A DNA stretch of 59,146 nucleotides from contig JAHHTQ010000011.1 of assembly GCA_020024555.1 (NCBI GenBank), forward strand, positions 1-59,146, given 5' to 3'. Below, one piece after another: positions 24,882-34,490 of this stretch. How positions within the stretch are numbered: the stretch's first letter is position 1; each line of letters starts with the position of its first letter. The stretch comes from Angelakisella sp. Lineage in GTDB: Bacteria > Bacillota > Clostridia > Oscillospirales > Ruminococcaceae. A program made the position numbers and the translations under genes. The notes under the pieces were generated by a model that was given only the letters and a program-made list of their open reading frames with translations, was not told the origin of the DNA and did no database searches.

Positions 24882-25840
24882 TTGTTTTCCCTCCAATTTT
24901 TATCTCCATTCATAAATTTTTCTAATGTTTTAGGCGTAGGCAGTCCTTCATTGTCACTCTTGTGCGTAACCTGAATTGCGCCGATTGCCGCCGCGCGTCT
25001 TACACACTCGCGAATTGGTAAGTTTTCACGCATAGCTGAAATTACTCCAACTGCAAATCCGTCGCCTGCTCCTACTGTATCTACAACTTTATCTATCTTA
25101 AAACCGTCAACATAACCTTCTTCGTTTTGCGTCTTATAGTACGCACCTGTTGCGCCTAACTTTATAATAACAGTCTTTACGCCCATTGCCAAATATTTTT
25201 CTGCTATCTTTTCGGGCTTTTCTTCACCAATAAGTAGCTTTGACTCCTCAATACCAGGTAAAAAGATATTGCATTTTTTAGCCATTTCATTCATAAAGTC
25301 AATCATTTCCTGTTCTGACTTCCACAGTTGCGGACGCAAGTTTGGATCAAATGAAAGCGGAATATTATATTCCTTTGCCTTATCAGCGATAAAGTTACAT
25401 ACCTCGCGTGTGTTTTGAGTTAAAGCAGGGAATATACCTGTCAAATGTATAAAATCAAAGTCATTGAAATCTATATTTTTAATATCTTCAATAGAGAGAG
25501 TAGATGCGGCAGAACCTTTTCTAAAATAGAATATATCAGGATCTCCGTTTTCCACCATTCCTTTAAGCATAAATCCGGTTGTTTTTTCATCGGAATAAAC
25601 TATATCGTCAGTTGATATTCCATTTTGTTTCATAGTGTTTACTATTCTTTTACCAAAAGGATCACGACCAAGTTTTGTAAGATAGGATACCTCTTGACCC
25701 AGTCTCTTTATACCGACCGCAACATTAAATTCAGCGCCCGCAACAGACATTGAAAAGCCTTCGGCATCTTCAAGTTTACCTATATTTTGCGCAATAAACA
25801 GTCCCATAGGTTCGCCAACCAGTAACAATTTTTTTGACAT
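24878..25840 (-). CDS. kdgK: 2-keto-3-deoxygluconate kinase (PfkB family)
   Basis: A 320-aa ribokinase-family sugar kinase. N-terminal GEPMGLFIAQ, SVAGAEFNVAVGIKRLG, FDPNLRPQLW and the C-terminal PfkB signature DTVGAGDGFAVGV with the catalytic Asp. It phosphorylates KDG to KDPG, the substrate of the overlapping eda gene, completing uronate breakdown. ATG 25840 is preferred (AGGAGT upstream) over an upstream TTG/ATG in a region without SD. Confidence 0.88.
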   Translation of the reverse strand: MSKKLLLVGEPMGLFIAQNIGKLEDAEGFSMSVAGAEFNVAVGIKRLGQEVSYLTKLGRDPFGKRIVNTMKQNGISTDDIVYSDEKTTGFMLKGMVENGDPDIFYFRKGSAASTLSIEDIKNIDFNDFDFIHLTGIFPALTQNTREVCNFIADKAKEYNIPLSFDPNLRPQLWKSEQEMIDFMNEMAKKCNIFLPGIEESKLLIGEEKPEKIAEKYLAMGVKTVIIKLGATGAYYKTQNEEGYVDGFKIDKVVDTVGAGDGFAVGVISAMRENLPIRECVRRAAAIGAIQVTHKSDNEGLPTPKTLEKFMNGDKNWRENK

Positions 25841-26327
25841 TTTAAAGCACTCCTGTATTATATTTTTATTTTTTAAATTAAACCAAAACAATACTTTTTT
25901 GTTATATTAAATTAGAAAACATTTTTTATCGCAAAAGGTTTTCTCTTTTGGCTACCATCAAAATTCACTTTCAAAAATGCTCTTTCTAGACTTTGTCTAA
26001 GAACAACATTTCTTTTAAAAATTAAGTAAAACTATTGGGTTATTATCCACTCAATTTTTATTTAACTAAAAATTATGTTTTTTTAAAACACCAAAATAAA
26101 TTTACATTCTTTTTCATTATAACAGTATTATGTAACTATTGCAATAATAGATAAAACAATGTCAATTTAAAACATTTTTATAAACATAAATGATAGTCAT
26201 ATAGACAATAAAAATAATTGCTATTATAATTCTTTCAATCAGAATACTAATAAAATCAAAAACCAAAAATCTGATTGAGATTTTGGTTCTTTTTATATTT
26301 TAAGCATTGGAAGATAATCCCGAAGTT
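25841..26327. other. Intergenic region with regulator terminator
   Basis: About 490 bp, AT-rich. ACCAAAAATCT (26262-26272) and AGATTTTGGT (26278-26287) form a hairpin flanked by T-rich runs on both strands, suitable to end the AraC gene at 26328. I see no open frame or RNA gene elsewhere in it; it should also hold the kdgK-eda promoter, which I could not place with confidence. Confidence 0.5.
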
Positions 26328-27167
26328 TTATTTTTTCATATATTCTTTTGGACTTATTCCATATTCAGTCTTAAATGCTCGGTAAAAGTTTGAATAGTCA
26401 CTAAATCCGCAACTTTGGTAGACATCTATTGGCGAAACTCCGTTTTCCATCATTTCCTTTGCAAACATAAGTCTCCTAAATAATATATACCTATAAATAC
26501 TTGTCCCTACCTCTTTACTAAACTCATGGGATAAATAATACTTGCTTACAAAAAAATGATCTGCAATATCTTCAACAGTAAGTTTCTCGGTAAAATGCGC
26601 GCCTATGTAGTGCAATACCCTTGTTACCGTACTTTCTTCGGATACTTTTGTCTTTATTGGCGTAGACGTGCTTGCGAGCCTATTGATAAGCACCAAAAAC
26701 TGCATAAGTAGTCCTTGCGCATAAAGGTTGCTACCTAAATTATCACTGTAAAATTCTTGGTTTAGTTTTTCCAGTATTTCCTGTAACAGCGCCCTTGTTA
26801 CAATATCGGGACGAACAAGGTTTATGTGTGTGGGAGAGTCATATAGAAAACAAGAGTTAAGATTTTCAAAACTAAGTAGATAACTTTTATTTATCCAAAG
26901 CACATATCTTTCATACATTAGGTCGTGGACAACCTTTGCCTGATGAAGTTCCTGAGGATTAATTAGAAGTATATCTCCATGTTGGAGGGCATAGTTTTTT
27001 CCCTCTACCAAAAAATCTACTTTACCACCTACAAAAAAGTATACTTCGAAAAATTCGTGGTGGTGAATACTTACATTTTCAGGCTTCTTATCTTTATAAT
27101 GAAATATTTCAAATTTTTCGTTTTGCATACTTTGTCTGCTGTTAAATCTCTGTTCCCCATTTGCCAT
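26328..27167 (-). CDS. AraC-family regulator of uronate genes
   Basis: A 279-aa regulator with an N-terminal cupin (VSIHHHEFFEVYFFVGGKVDF, GDILLINPQELHQAK) and a C-terminal AraC HTH pair (VEDIADHFFVSKYYLSHEFSK; SCGFSDYSNFYRAFKTEYG). SD GGGGGG precedes ATG 27167. It sits between kdgK-eda and the divergent uxaC-uxuA-uxuB operon, so it is the likely uronate-responsive activator of both sides. The His-rich cupin strand suggests small-ligand sensing. Confidence 0.88.
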   Translation of the reverse strand: MANGEQRFNSRQSMQNEKFEIFHYKDKKPENVSIHHHEFFEVYFFVGGKVDFLVEGKNYALQHGDILLINPQELHQAKVVHDLMYERYVLWINKSYLLSFENLNSCFLYDSPTHINLVRPDIVTRALLQEILEKLNQEFYSDNLGSNLYAQGLLMQFLVLINRLASTSTPIKTKVSEESTVTRVLHYIGAHFTEKLTVEDIADHFFVSKYYLSHEFSKEVGTSIYRYILFRRLMFAKEMMENGVSPIDVYQSCGFSDYSNFYRAFKTEYGISPKEYMKK

Positions 27168-27200
27168 AACTTAATTCCCCCCTTTTATTAGATTTTACAG

Positions 27201-27262
27201 CAATATTTGCAATGTGTCAAACAATATTTGCAATTTTTATTGCGAATTTTTTTTGATATACT
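27201..27262 (+). promoter_or_regulatory. AraC-type direct repeat and uxaC promoter
   Basis: CAATATTTGCAAT occurs twice (27201-27213 and 27222-27234), 21 bp apart, exactly two helical turns, the spacing seen for AraC-family half-sites. TATACT (27257-27262) follows at -10 distance; the -35 region next to the second repeat is poor, fitting an activator-dependent promoter. This element is between the regulator and uxaC. Confidence 0.7.
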
Positions 27263-27295
27263 TAAACTACAAAATAAATTAAGGAGAGGTTTTAA

Positions 27296-28690
27296 GTGAC
27301 ACCATTTTTAAGCGAAGATTTTTTGTTAAAAACAGAAACAGCAAAGACGCTGTATCATAAATATGCGGCTAAGATGCCTATTTACGACTATCACTGTCAC
27401 ATTGATCCAAAGGATATTTACGAGGATACAAGATTTAACAATATCACTGAGGTTTGGCTTGGCGGTGACCACTATAAATGGCGTATAATGCGTTCAAACG
27501 GTGTTTCGGAGGAGTATATAACAGGCAATAAACCTGATAGGGAAAAGTTTCAAAAGTTTGCAGAGGCGCTACCTAGATGTATAGGTAATCCTATGTATCA
27601 CTGGTGTCATTTGGAACTAAAAAACTTCTTTGGATATACAGGCGTGCTTAACGGCGATACAGCAGAAGAAGTATGGAATATTGCAAATGCAAAACTAAAA
27701 GAGGAAAATTTTAGCGCAAGGGGACTTATTAATCAAAGTAACGTTGCAATGATAGGTACAACTGATGATCCTTGCAGTGATCTTATGTATCATAAACTTA
27801 TTGCGGAAACAGATTTTAAGACAAAAGTTTGCCCAACTTTCAGACCTGACCCTGCGATAAATATGCTTAAACCCGATTTTAAAGAATACATAAAAAAACT
27901 TGGTGATACAGTAGGGTTTGAATTAAAGACAGCCGATGACGTTGCAAAGGCTCTTTCAATGAGAATTGAGTACTTTGACAAAATGAACTGCCGAGCAGCC
28001 GACCATGGACTTGACTATGTAATGTATCGTGAAAGTACCGCAGAAGAACGTAATTTAACATTTAGGAAAGCTATGAACGGCGAAAAGCCAACAATGGAAG
28101 AAATAGAAAAATACCAGACTTATTTACTTCTACACTGCGCCAAAGAATACGCGCGTCTTGGTTGGGTAATGCAAATACATTTTAGCTGTATGCGTAATCC
28201 TAATTCAAAGGCTCTTAAAACTCTTGGCGCTGATACAGGCTTTGACTGTATTGCTGTTACTGAGAGCTGTAAAAACCTATTTAACGTTATGGACGCTCTT
28301 GAAAAAGAAAATAACCTACCAAAGACTGTTCTATATAGCCTAAATCCTGCCGACAACGAGTGGATAGGTTCATTAATAGGTGCATTCCAAAGCGAAATTC
28401 CGGGTAAAATCCAACACGGCAGCGCTTGGTGGTTTAACGATAACAAGATAGGTATGGAAAACCAAATCAAGAGTCTTGCAAATCTTGGAATTTTGGGTAA
28501 TTTCATAGGTATGCTTACAGACTCACGCAGTCTACTAAGTTATGCCCGTCACGAGTATTTTAGAAGAATACTTTGTAATGTAATAGGCGAATGGGTAGAA
28601 AACGGCGAATATCCTTGCGATATGGAGTATCTGGGTTCTCTTGTTGAGGATATCTGTTCAAACAACATCAAACATTATTTAAACTTTTAA
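27296..28690 (+). CDS. uxaC: Uronate isomerase
   Basis: A 464-aa amidohydrolase-fold isomerase that converts glucuronate to fructuronate and galacturonate to tagaturonate. Metal-binding HxH in MPIYDYHCHIDPKDI; other signatures: TTDDPCSDL, GWVMQIHFSCMRN, MLTDSRSLLSYARHEYFRRIL. Full length for UxaC. GTG start with AAGGAGAGG at 27281-27289. First gene of the uxaC-uxuA-uxuB operon. Confidence 0.95.
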   Translation: MTPFLSEDFLLKTETAKTLYHKYAAKMPIYDYHCHIDPKDIYEDTRFNNITEVWLGGDHYKWRIMRSNGVSEEYITGNKPDREKFQKFAEALPRCIGNPMYHWCHLELKNFFGYTGVLNGDTAEEVWNIANAKLKEENFSARGLINQSNVAMIGTTDDPCSDLMYHKLIAETDFKTKVCPTFRPDPAINMLKPDFKEYIKKLGDTVGFELKTADDVAKALSMRIEYFDKMNCRAADHGLDYVMYRESTAEERNLTFRKAMNGEKPTMEEIEKYQTYLLLHCAKEYARLGWVMQIHFSCMRNPNSKALKTLGADTGFDCIAVTESCKNLFNVMDALEKENNLPKTVLYSLNPADNEWIGSLIGAFQSEIPGKIQHGSAWWFNDNKIGMENQIKSLANLGILGNFIGMLTDSRSLLSYARHEYFRRILCNVIGEWVENGEYPCDMEYLGSLVEDICSNNIKHYLNF

Positions 28691-28717
28691 CATAAATTAC
28701 AAAAAAAGGAGAATAAT

Positions 28718-29809
28718 ATGCCAATGCAAATGACATTTCGCTGGTATGGCGAAGGAAACGACAAAATAAAACTTTCGGACATTAAACAAATCCCGGGAGT
28801 GACAGGTATTGTGTGGGCGCTTCACCACAAAATGCCGGGTGAAATTTGGGAAGAAAACGAGATTGCAGAAGTAAAAAAGCAACTTGATGAGTATGGCTTT
28901 AATATGGATGTAGTTGAGTCGGTTAACGTTCACGACGATATAAAAATCGGACTACCAACACGTGATATGTACATCGAAAATTACAAGCAAACTATCCGTA
29001 ATCTTTCAAAATTCGGCGTAAAGGTAATCTGCTACAACTTTATGCCTATATTCGACTGGACACGTTCTGACCTATTCCACCCGGTAGGCGACGGCTCAAC
29101 AGCTCTATACTATCAAAAGAATATGATTCAGGACGACTACAACGCAATGGCGAAATACATAATGGACTTTACAGAAAAGTACAATATGTCTTTTCCGGGT
29201 TGGGAACCTGAAAGAATGGCAAAACTTGACGAGCTATTTAAGGCTTACGAGGGCGTTGACCACGAAAAACTATGGGCAAATCTAAAATACTTCCTAGAAG
29301 CAATTATGCCAACTTGTCGTGAGTGCGATATTAAAATGGCAATACATATGGACGATCCACCATGGGATATCTTTGGACTTCCAAGACTTCTTGTTGACGC
29401 AAAGAGCATTGACAGATTTTTGAGTATGGTTGACGATAATTATAACTGTCTGACACTTTGCTCGGGTTCACTAAACGCAAACCCTGAAAACAATGTTGCA
29501 GAGATAATCCGTAAGCACTGCGACAGAATAGCTTTTGCCCATATCCGTAACGTTAAGCACTTCCCTAACGGAGATTTTTCTGAGGCAAGTCACCGCGACT
29601 GTGACGGAGATACGGGAATACTTGAAATAATGAAGGCTTACCACGACTGCGGATTCGAAGGATACATTCGTCCTGACCACGGACGTCATCTATGGGGAGA
29701 AGGACCAGGTACAGTTCGTCCTGGTTACGGACTATATGACAGAGCGCTAGGCATTATGTATATGCTTGGTATTTGGGATATGCTGGATAGACTAGACGGA
29801 AAAATATAA
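28718..29809 (+). CDS. uxuA: Mannonate dehydratase
   Basis: A 363-aa UxuA that dehydrates D-mannonate to 2-keto-3-deoxygluconate (EC 4.2.1.8). Signatures: TFRWYGEGNDKIKLSDIKQI, PGVTGIVWALH, CYNFMPIFDWTRSDL, MAIHMDDPPWDIFGLPR, LCSGSLNANPENN, and IRPDHGRHLWGE near the C-terminus. It acts after the reductase encoded next and before KdgK. SD AAGGAG; 27 bp from uxaC. Confidence 0.96.
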   Translation: MPMQMTFRWYGEGNDKIKLSDIKQIPGVTGIVWALHHKMPGEIWEENEIAEVKKQLDEYGFNMDVVESVNVHDDIKIGLPTRDMYIENYKQTIRNLSKFGVKVICYNFMPIFDWTRSDLFHPVGDGSTALYYQKNMIQDDYNAMAKYIMDFTEKYNMSFPGWEPERMAKLDELFKAYEGVDHEKLWANLKYFLEAIMPTCRECDIKMAIHMDDPPWDIFGLPRLLVDAKSIDRFLSMVDDNYNCLTLCSGSLNANPENNVAEIIRKHCDRIAFAHIRNVKHFPNGDFSEASHRDCDGDTGILEIMKAYHDCGFEGYIRPDHGRHLWGEGPGTVRPGYGLYDRALGIMYMLGIWDMLDRLDGKI

Positions 29810-29837
29810 AAATAAAAATAAAGAGAGGTAATGAAAA

Positions 29838-30683
29838 ATGATAAATCTTCCATTGAATATTGATTATAAAGATAAAGTAGTAGTAATAACAGGCGCAGGT
29901 GGACTAATTTGCGGAGCTATGGCTCACGCATTCGCGCAAAGCGGCGCAAAGGTAGCAGCTCTTGACCTAAACGAAGACGCTGTAAAAAAACTTGCTGACG
30001 AAATAAGAGCAGACGGTTTTATCTGTAACGGATATAAGGCTAACGTTCTTGAAGCGGAGGCTCTTGAAGAAGTACATAAACAAGTACTAAACGACTTTGG
30101 TAAATGTGATATTCTAATAAATGGCGCGGGTGGTAACAATCCACGCGCAACAACAGATAACGAATATCAATGTGAGGCAAAAGAAGGCGGAAAGTCATTC
30201 TTTGACCTAGATTCATCAGGTGTTGACTTTGTATTTAAGCTAAACTTCCAAGGTACATTACTACCAACACAGGCTTTTGCTAAGGATATGGTTGAAAATG
30301 AGCATGGTTGTATCCTAAATATTTCTTCAATGAACGCATACACACCACTTACAAAAATTCCTGCATATTCAGCTGCAAAAGCAGGTATTTCAAACTTTAC
30401 ACAATGGCTTGCAACACACTTTGCAGGTACAAATATCCGTTGTAACGCAATCGCTCCGGGATTTTTGGTATCTGCTCAAAACAAAGCCCTACTATTTAAC
30501 GAAGACGGCACACCAACAGCCCGTTCAGCAAAAATTCTAAACAGCACACCTACTCACCGTTTTGTAGACGCTGACGAACTTCTTGGCGCTACACTATTCC
30601 TATGCGACGATAAAGCCGCATCAGCAATAACAGGCGTAGTCCTACCTATTGACTGTGGTTTTTCATCATACTCAGGTGTTTAA
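29838..30683 (+). CDS. uxuB: SDR-type fructuronate reductase
   Basis: A 281-aa short-chain dehydrogenase. Cofactor loop TGAGGLICGAMAHAFA, NINGAGG-type strand (ILINGAGGNNPRA), catalytic Ser-Tyr-Lys in NISSMNAYTPLTKIPAYSAAKAG. It resembles B. subtilis YjmF (UxuB-type), which reduces fructuronate to mannonate; classical UxuB belongs to a different family. Position in the operon with uxaC and uxuA supports this. SD GAGAGG at 29822-29827. Confidence 0.87.
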   Translation: MINLPLNIDYKDKVVVITGAGGLICGAMAHAFAQSGAKVAALDLNEDAVKKLADEIRADGFICNGYKANVLEAEALEEVHKQVLNDFGKCDILINGAGGNNPRATTDNEYQCEAKEGGKSFFDLDSSGVDFVFKLNFQGTLLPTQAFAKDMVENEHGCILNISSMNAYTPLTKIPAYSAAKAGISNFTQWLATHFAGTNIRCNAIAPGFLVSAQNKALLFNEDGTPTARSAKILNSTPTHRFVDADELLGATLFLCDDKAASAITGVVLPIDCGFSSYSGV

Positions 30684-30711
30684 TTTAATTAATCACTTGT
30701 AATTTCCTAAC

Positions 30712-30753
30712 AAATATAGCCTATATCCTAATTCTAGGATATAGGCTATATTT
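30712..30753. terminator. Terminator after uxuB
   Basis: A perfect 19-bp stem (30712-30730 with 30735-30753) and a 4-nt loop, then CTTTAT on the plus strand and A-rich DNA before it. It ends the uronate operon. Confidence 0.85.
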
Positions 30754-30818
30754 CTTTATACGGTTTAAAATATTGATACATTTGAAAAAAATCAATAAAG
30801 ATGTACTAATATTAAAAG

Positions 30819-30860
30819 TTCTACATATAAATATATTAAATTGAATATTTATATGTAGAA
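30819..30860 (-). terminator. Terminator after isomerase-kinase fusion gene
   Basis: A perfect 16-bp stem (30819-30834 with 30845-30860) with a 10-nt loop, 25 bp past the minus-strand stop, followed in that direction by CTTTTAAT. It converges with the uronate operon terminator. Confidence 0.75.
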
Positions 30861-30885
30861 AAACAATTTATAAATTTCCATTTGG

Positions 30886-32736
30886 TTATAGGTTTGCTGC
30901 GCCTATCATACCCGCGTTGTTACCGAGAGTGGCAATAGCTATTTCGGGAATTTCCCCTCGGTTTCCGCCAAAACATTCTTTTTGCATTTTTTCTTTCAAC
31001 GGTTTTAAGAGAACATCTTTTTGCGCTGATATTCCTCCGCCGATTAATATTTTTTCGGGTCGGAATATATTGACTAAATCCACTATTCCTGTTCCGAGTT
31101 TACTTATATAGTCATCAACAAGTTTTATTGCTCTTTCATCTTTGGAATGATACAGATTAAATACGTCAAGCGGCGTCATATCTTTTCCGAAAACTTCTTT
31201 TGCGTTACGTTTCAGAGCAGTTGCCGATGCGTACGCTTCCAAACACCCTTTTCTTCCGCAAGTACATTGTTTGCCGTCTTCAACAACAACAATATGACCT
31301 ATTTCGCAACCGCCGACCATTCTGCCTTCATATAATTTGCCGTCTATTATAACTCCGCCGCCAACGCCTGTTCCCAATGTAATCATAATTAAATTGTTAC
31401 AACCTTTTCCGGCGCCTGCAACAACTTCTCCAAGAGCGGCGCAGTCCGCGTCGTTTGCAATATTTATAGTAAGAGGTATATTTTTTTCAAATTCTCTCAC
31501 AAAATCAACGTTTTCCCATTCAAGATTGTTTGAATATATTACAGTACCGTTCTTTTTATCTATTGTACCGGGGATACCAACGCCAACACCGGAACATTGT
31601 GAAACAGATATTTTTTCCTGTGACAATAAATCCAAAGTTTTATCTGAAATTCTTTTTATCATTTCGTTAGGTGAAACTTTGTTGTCGGTATCAACGGTTG
31701 TTGTGGCGAATATATTGTTTTCTTTATCCACCAATCCGATTTTTACACTTGTTCCGCCTATATCTATTCCTATTTTAACACAGTCCTTCTTCTCTCCTAT
31801 TGTGGTGACAAGCGCCTCGCAAGTTCCGTTTATTTCATATTTGCCACTGCTTGCAGGCAGGAAAAAGCTGTCGCCTTTTTTGTATGAAAAAGTGTCATTG
31901 CCACATAAAACAGTACCCTGACCGTCTAAAAACAAAATACTTACGAAAGAATATTCAGAAACATTGCCTTCGATTTTGCTTATTGTTTTGCCGTCCAAAT
32001 ATATTTTATCTACCGTAAAATAATCACATTCAGCTATGTGCGGATAAGCATTGTTATTTTTTGCAATAGGTGTCCTGTTTGTTACATCAATCGCTTTGTC
32101 AATATGTAGTTCCCGCTTTTTGCCGTCTGCTCCAACCCTACCGTAGTCATATACCCTATACGTCACATTGGAATTTTGCTGTATTTCGGCAATTAAAATA
32201 TCTTTGCCTATTGCGTGAATTGTACCTGCCTCAATAAACAAAACATCGCCTTTGTGAACAGGTACTTTGTTTAATACTTCAAGTAAAGTATCTTCTTCTA
32301 TTCTTTTTGCAAATTCTTCTTTGCTTATTTCTTCTTTAAATCCATAGTATAAAAATGCGCCTTCTTTTGCGTCTACTATATACCACATTTCTGTTTTCCC
32401 GTATTGTCCTTCATTTTTTAGGGCATATTCATTATTCGGGTGAACCTGAATGGATAAGTTGTCTTTTGCATCAATAAGCTTGATTAAAACAGGAAAATCT
32501 TTAAATCTCTTGCAATTTTTACCAAGAACCTCTCTACCGTTTTTGTCAATGTATTCTTGTAGGGACATACCGCAATATTCATCATTGATAATTGTCGACA
32601 TACCGTCTTTGTGACAGGACAATTCCCACGATTCCGCAAGAATATCACCGTTATAGTTTTTTCCGTACTCTTTAACAAGTCTGTTACCTCCCCATATATA
32701 ATCTTTATATATTGGCTGTAATTTTAAAATTCCCAT
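30886..32736 (-). CDS. Mannose-6-P isomerase fused to ROK sugar kinase
   Basis: A 616-aa fusion. Residues 1 to about 315 are a class I mannose-6-phosphate isomerase: zinc ligands by motif are Gln97 and His99 (LSIQVHPNNEYA), Glu116 (KTEMWYI) and His174 (EAGTIHAIG), followed by the second cupin. Residues about 320-616 are a ROK kinase: IGIDIGGTSVKIG, catalytic region ANDADCAALGE, LGTGVGGGVI, zinc motif CTCGRKGCLEAYAS. Together they could turn mannose into fructose-6-phosphate in one polypeptide; kinase specificity is inferred from the partner and the GH38/GH130 context. ATG 32736 has AGGAGAAT upstream. It follows the mutase gene by 10 bp. Confidence 0.88.
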   Translation of the reverse strand: MGILKLQPIYKDYIWGGNRLVKEYGKNYNGDILAESWELSCHKDGMSTIINDEYCGMSLQEYIDKNGREVLGKNCKRFKDFPVLIKLIDAKDNLSIQVHPNNEYALKNEGQYGKTEMWYIVDAKEGAFLYYGFKEEISKEEFAKRIEEDTLLEVLNKVPVHKGDVLFIEAGTIHAIGKDILIAEIQQNSNVTYRVYDYGRVGADGKKRELHIDKAIDVTNRTPIAKNNNAYPHIAECDYFTVDKIYLDGKTISKIEGNVSEYSFVSILFLDGQGTVLCGNDTFSYKKGDSFFLPASSGKYEINGTCEALVTTIGEKKDCVKIGIDIGGTSVKIGLVDKENNIFATTTVDTDNKVSPNEMIKRISDKTLDLLSQEKISVSQCSGVGVGIPGTIDKKNGTVIYSNNLEWENVDFVREFEKNIPLTINIANDADCAALGEVVAGAGKGCNNLIMITLGTGVGGGVIIDGKLYEGRMVGGCEIGHIVVVEDGKQCTCGRKGCLEAYASATALKRNAKEVFGKDMTPLDVFNLYHSKDERAIKLVDDYISKLGTGIVDLVNIFRPEKILIGGGISAQKDVLLKPLKEKMQKECFGGNRGEIPEIAIATLGNNAGMIGAANL

Positions 32737-32746
32737 AAATATTCTC

Positions 32747-34477
32747 CTATTCTCCAAGATGTTTTACAGCGTTTGTTAAATTCTGCAATTTTTCATTTGC
32801 ATCTGCTTCGTTTTTGCCTTTTACACCTATATAAAATTTGATTTTTGGTTCTGTTCCGGAAGGCCGTACGCAACACCATACGTTGCCTTCCATTTCAAAA
32901 TACAGTACGTTCGATTTTGGTAAACCTGTTTTGTGTGTTGTATCTGTAATATAATCGAATACGATATCTTTGCTGTAATCCCTAAATTCTTTAACTTTTA
33001 TCCCGCCTATTTCTTTGGGAACGTTATTTCTGATATTCTCTATTGTTTTTGCGATTTGTTTTGCTCCGTCTTGTCCTTTTAACGTTACCGTACACAAATC
33101 TTCTTTATAGTAACCATATTTATTAAATAAATCTTGCATTTGTTCACAAAGTGTTATCCCTTTATGTTTACAGTAAGCTGCTACTTCGCAAAGAGCCATT
33201 ACAGCCACAACAGCATCTTTATCACGCGCGTGTGTTCCTACCAAACAACCGTAACTTTCTTCATATCCAAACAGAAATTCATAGTTCTTGTTTTGTTCAA
33301 ACAGTTTAATCTGTTCACCGATATATTTAAATCCTGTAAGTGTTTCAATAAGTTTTACGTTATATTCTTTTGTAATTTCTTTTGCCATTTTGCCTGATAC
33401 GATAGTTGTAACAACTGCGCTGTTTTTTGGTAAAATCGACATTTCTTTTTTCTGACTCAAAATATATTCCAGTATCAGCATACCGGACATATTGCCGGTA
33501 AAACTAATATATTCACCTGTTTTATTGTCTTTTGCATACACACCAAGTCTGTCAGCGTCAGGGTCTGTGGCAAGAATAATATCGGCGTCAATTTTTTGCG
33601 CAAGTTCTATTGCAAGTTTAAATGCGTTTTTGTCCTCGGGATTTGGATAATTGACTGTTGGAAAATTACCGTCAGGTTTTTCCTGTTCTTCCACAATATA
33701 TACTTTTTCAAATCCAAGTTCCTTTAAAATCCGTCGTACAGGTATATTTCCTGTTCCATGCAAAGGCGTATATACAATTTTTAAATTGTTGGCTTCTTCC
33801 TTTATTATTTCCGAGTGAATAACAAGTTTTTTAAGTTCTTCAATATATGCGTTGTCTGTTTCTTCTCCCAAAACACAGTATAGCCATTTGCTGATTGCTT
33901 CATCTTTTCCAATAGTTTTCACATTTGCATAGTCGGTGATTGCGTTTACTTCATTTATTATCTGTTCATCTTTTGGATACGTAATTTGAGCTCCGTCTTC
34001 CCAATAAACTTTATAACCGTTATATTCAGCCGGATTATGACTTGCAGTTATAACCACGCCCGCTGTGCAGCCCAATTTTCTAAGGGCAAAAGAAAGTTCG
34101 GGTGTTGGTCTGAGTGATGAAAAAATATAGGCTTTAATTCCGTTTGCGGCAAGACAAAGAGCAGTTTCATCAGCAAATTCAACGGACATATTGCGTGAAT
34201 CATAGGCAATAGCCACACCTCTGTTTTGGGTATTTTCTTTTATAATAAAGTTTGCAAGTCCTTGCGTTGCCTTTCGGACAGTATATATATTCATTCTGTT
34301 TGTGCCTGCTCCGATTATACCTCGAAGTCCGCCCGTTCCAAACTCCAAATCCTTATAAAATCTTTCCTCAATTTCCTTTTTGTCAGATTTAATACTTATT
34401 AACTCTTTTTTTGTTTTTTCATCAAAATATTCATTTTCACACCAAAGTTTATATTTTGCTTCTGCTTGTTTGTCCAT
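32747..34477 (-). CDS. Phosphoglucomutase/phosphomannomutase
   Basis: A 576-aa alpha-phosphohexomutase of the PgcA type. Active-site phosphoserine in VITASHNPAEYNGYK, metal loop DPDADRLG, sugar-binding GYEESYGCLVG, phosphate-binding RPSGTEPKIKFY. It interconverts hexose 1- and 6-phosphates; in this locus it would convert sugar-1-phosphate released by the GH130 phosphorylase. ATG 34477 has GGAGAAT upstream. It starts 13 bp after the LacI stop, in the same operon. Confidence 0.9.
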   Translation of the reverse strand: MDKQAEAKYKLWCENEYFDEKTKKELISIKSDKKEIEERFYKDLEFGTGGLRGIIGAGTNRMNIYTVRKATQGLANFIIKENTQNRGVAIAYDSRNMSVEFADETALCLAANGIKAYIFSSLRPTPELSFALRKLGCTAGVVITASHNPAEYNGYKVYWEDGAQITYPKDEQIINEVNAITDYANVKTIGKDEAISKWLYCVLGEETDNAYIEELKKLVIHSEIIKEEANNLKIVYTPLHGTGNIPVRRILKELGFEKVYIVEEQEKPDGNFPTVNYPNPEDKNAFKLAIELAQKIDADIILATDPDADRLGVYAKDNKTGEYISFTGNMSGMLILEYILSQKKEMSILPKNSAVVTTIVSGKMAKEITKEYNVKLIETLTGFKYIGEQIKLFEQNKNYEFLFGYEESYGCLVGTHARDKDAVVAVMALCEVAAYCKHKGITLCEQMQDLFNKYGYYKEDLCTVTLKGQDGAKQIAKTIENIRNNVPKEIGGIKVKEFRDYSKDIVFDYITDTTHKTGLPKSNVLYFEMEGNVWCCVRPSGTEPKIKFYIGVKGKNEADANEKLQNLTNAVKHLGE

Positions 34478-34490
34478 AATATTCTCCTTT

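Noticed and set aside
30917..31921. Long plus-strand frames opposite the isomerase-kinase fusion
   Set aside because: They are antisense shadows: no SD, no recognisable motif, and the minus strand has complete MPI and ROK motifs.
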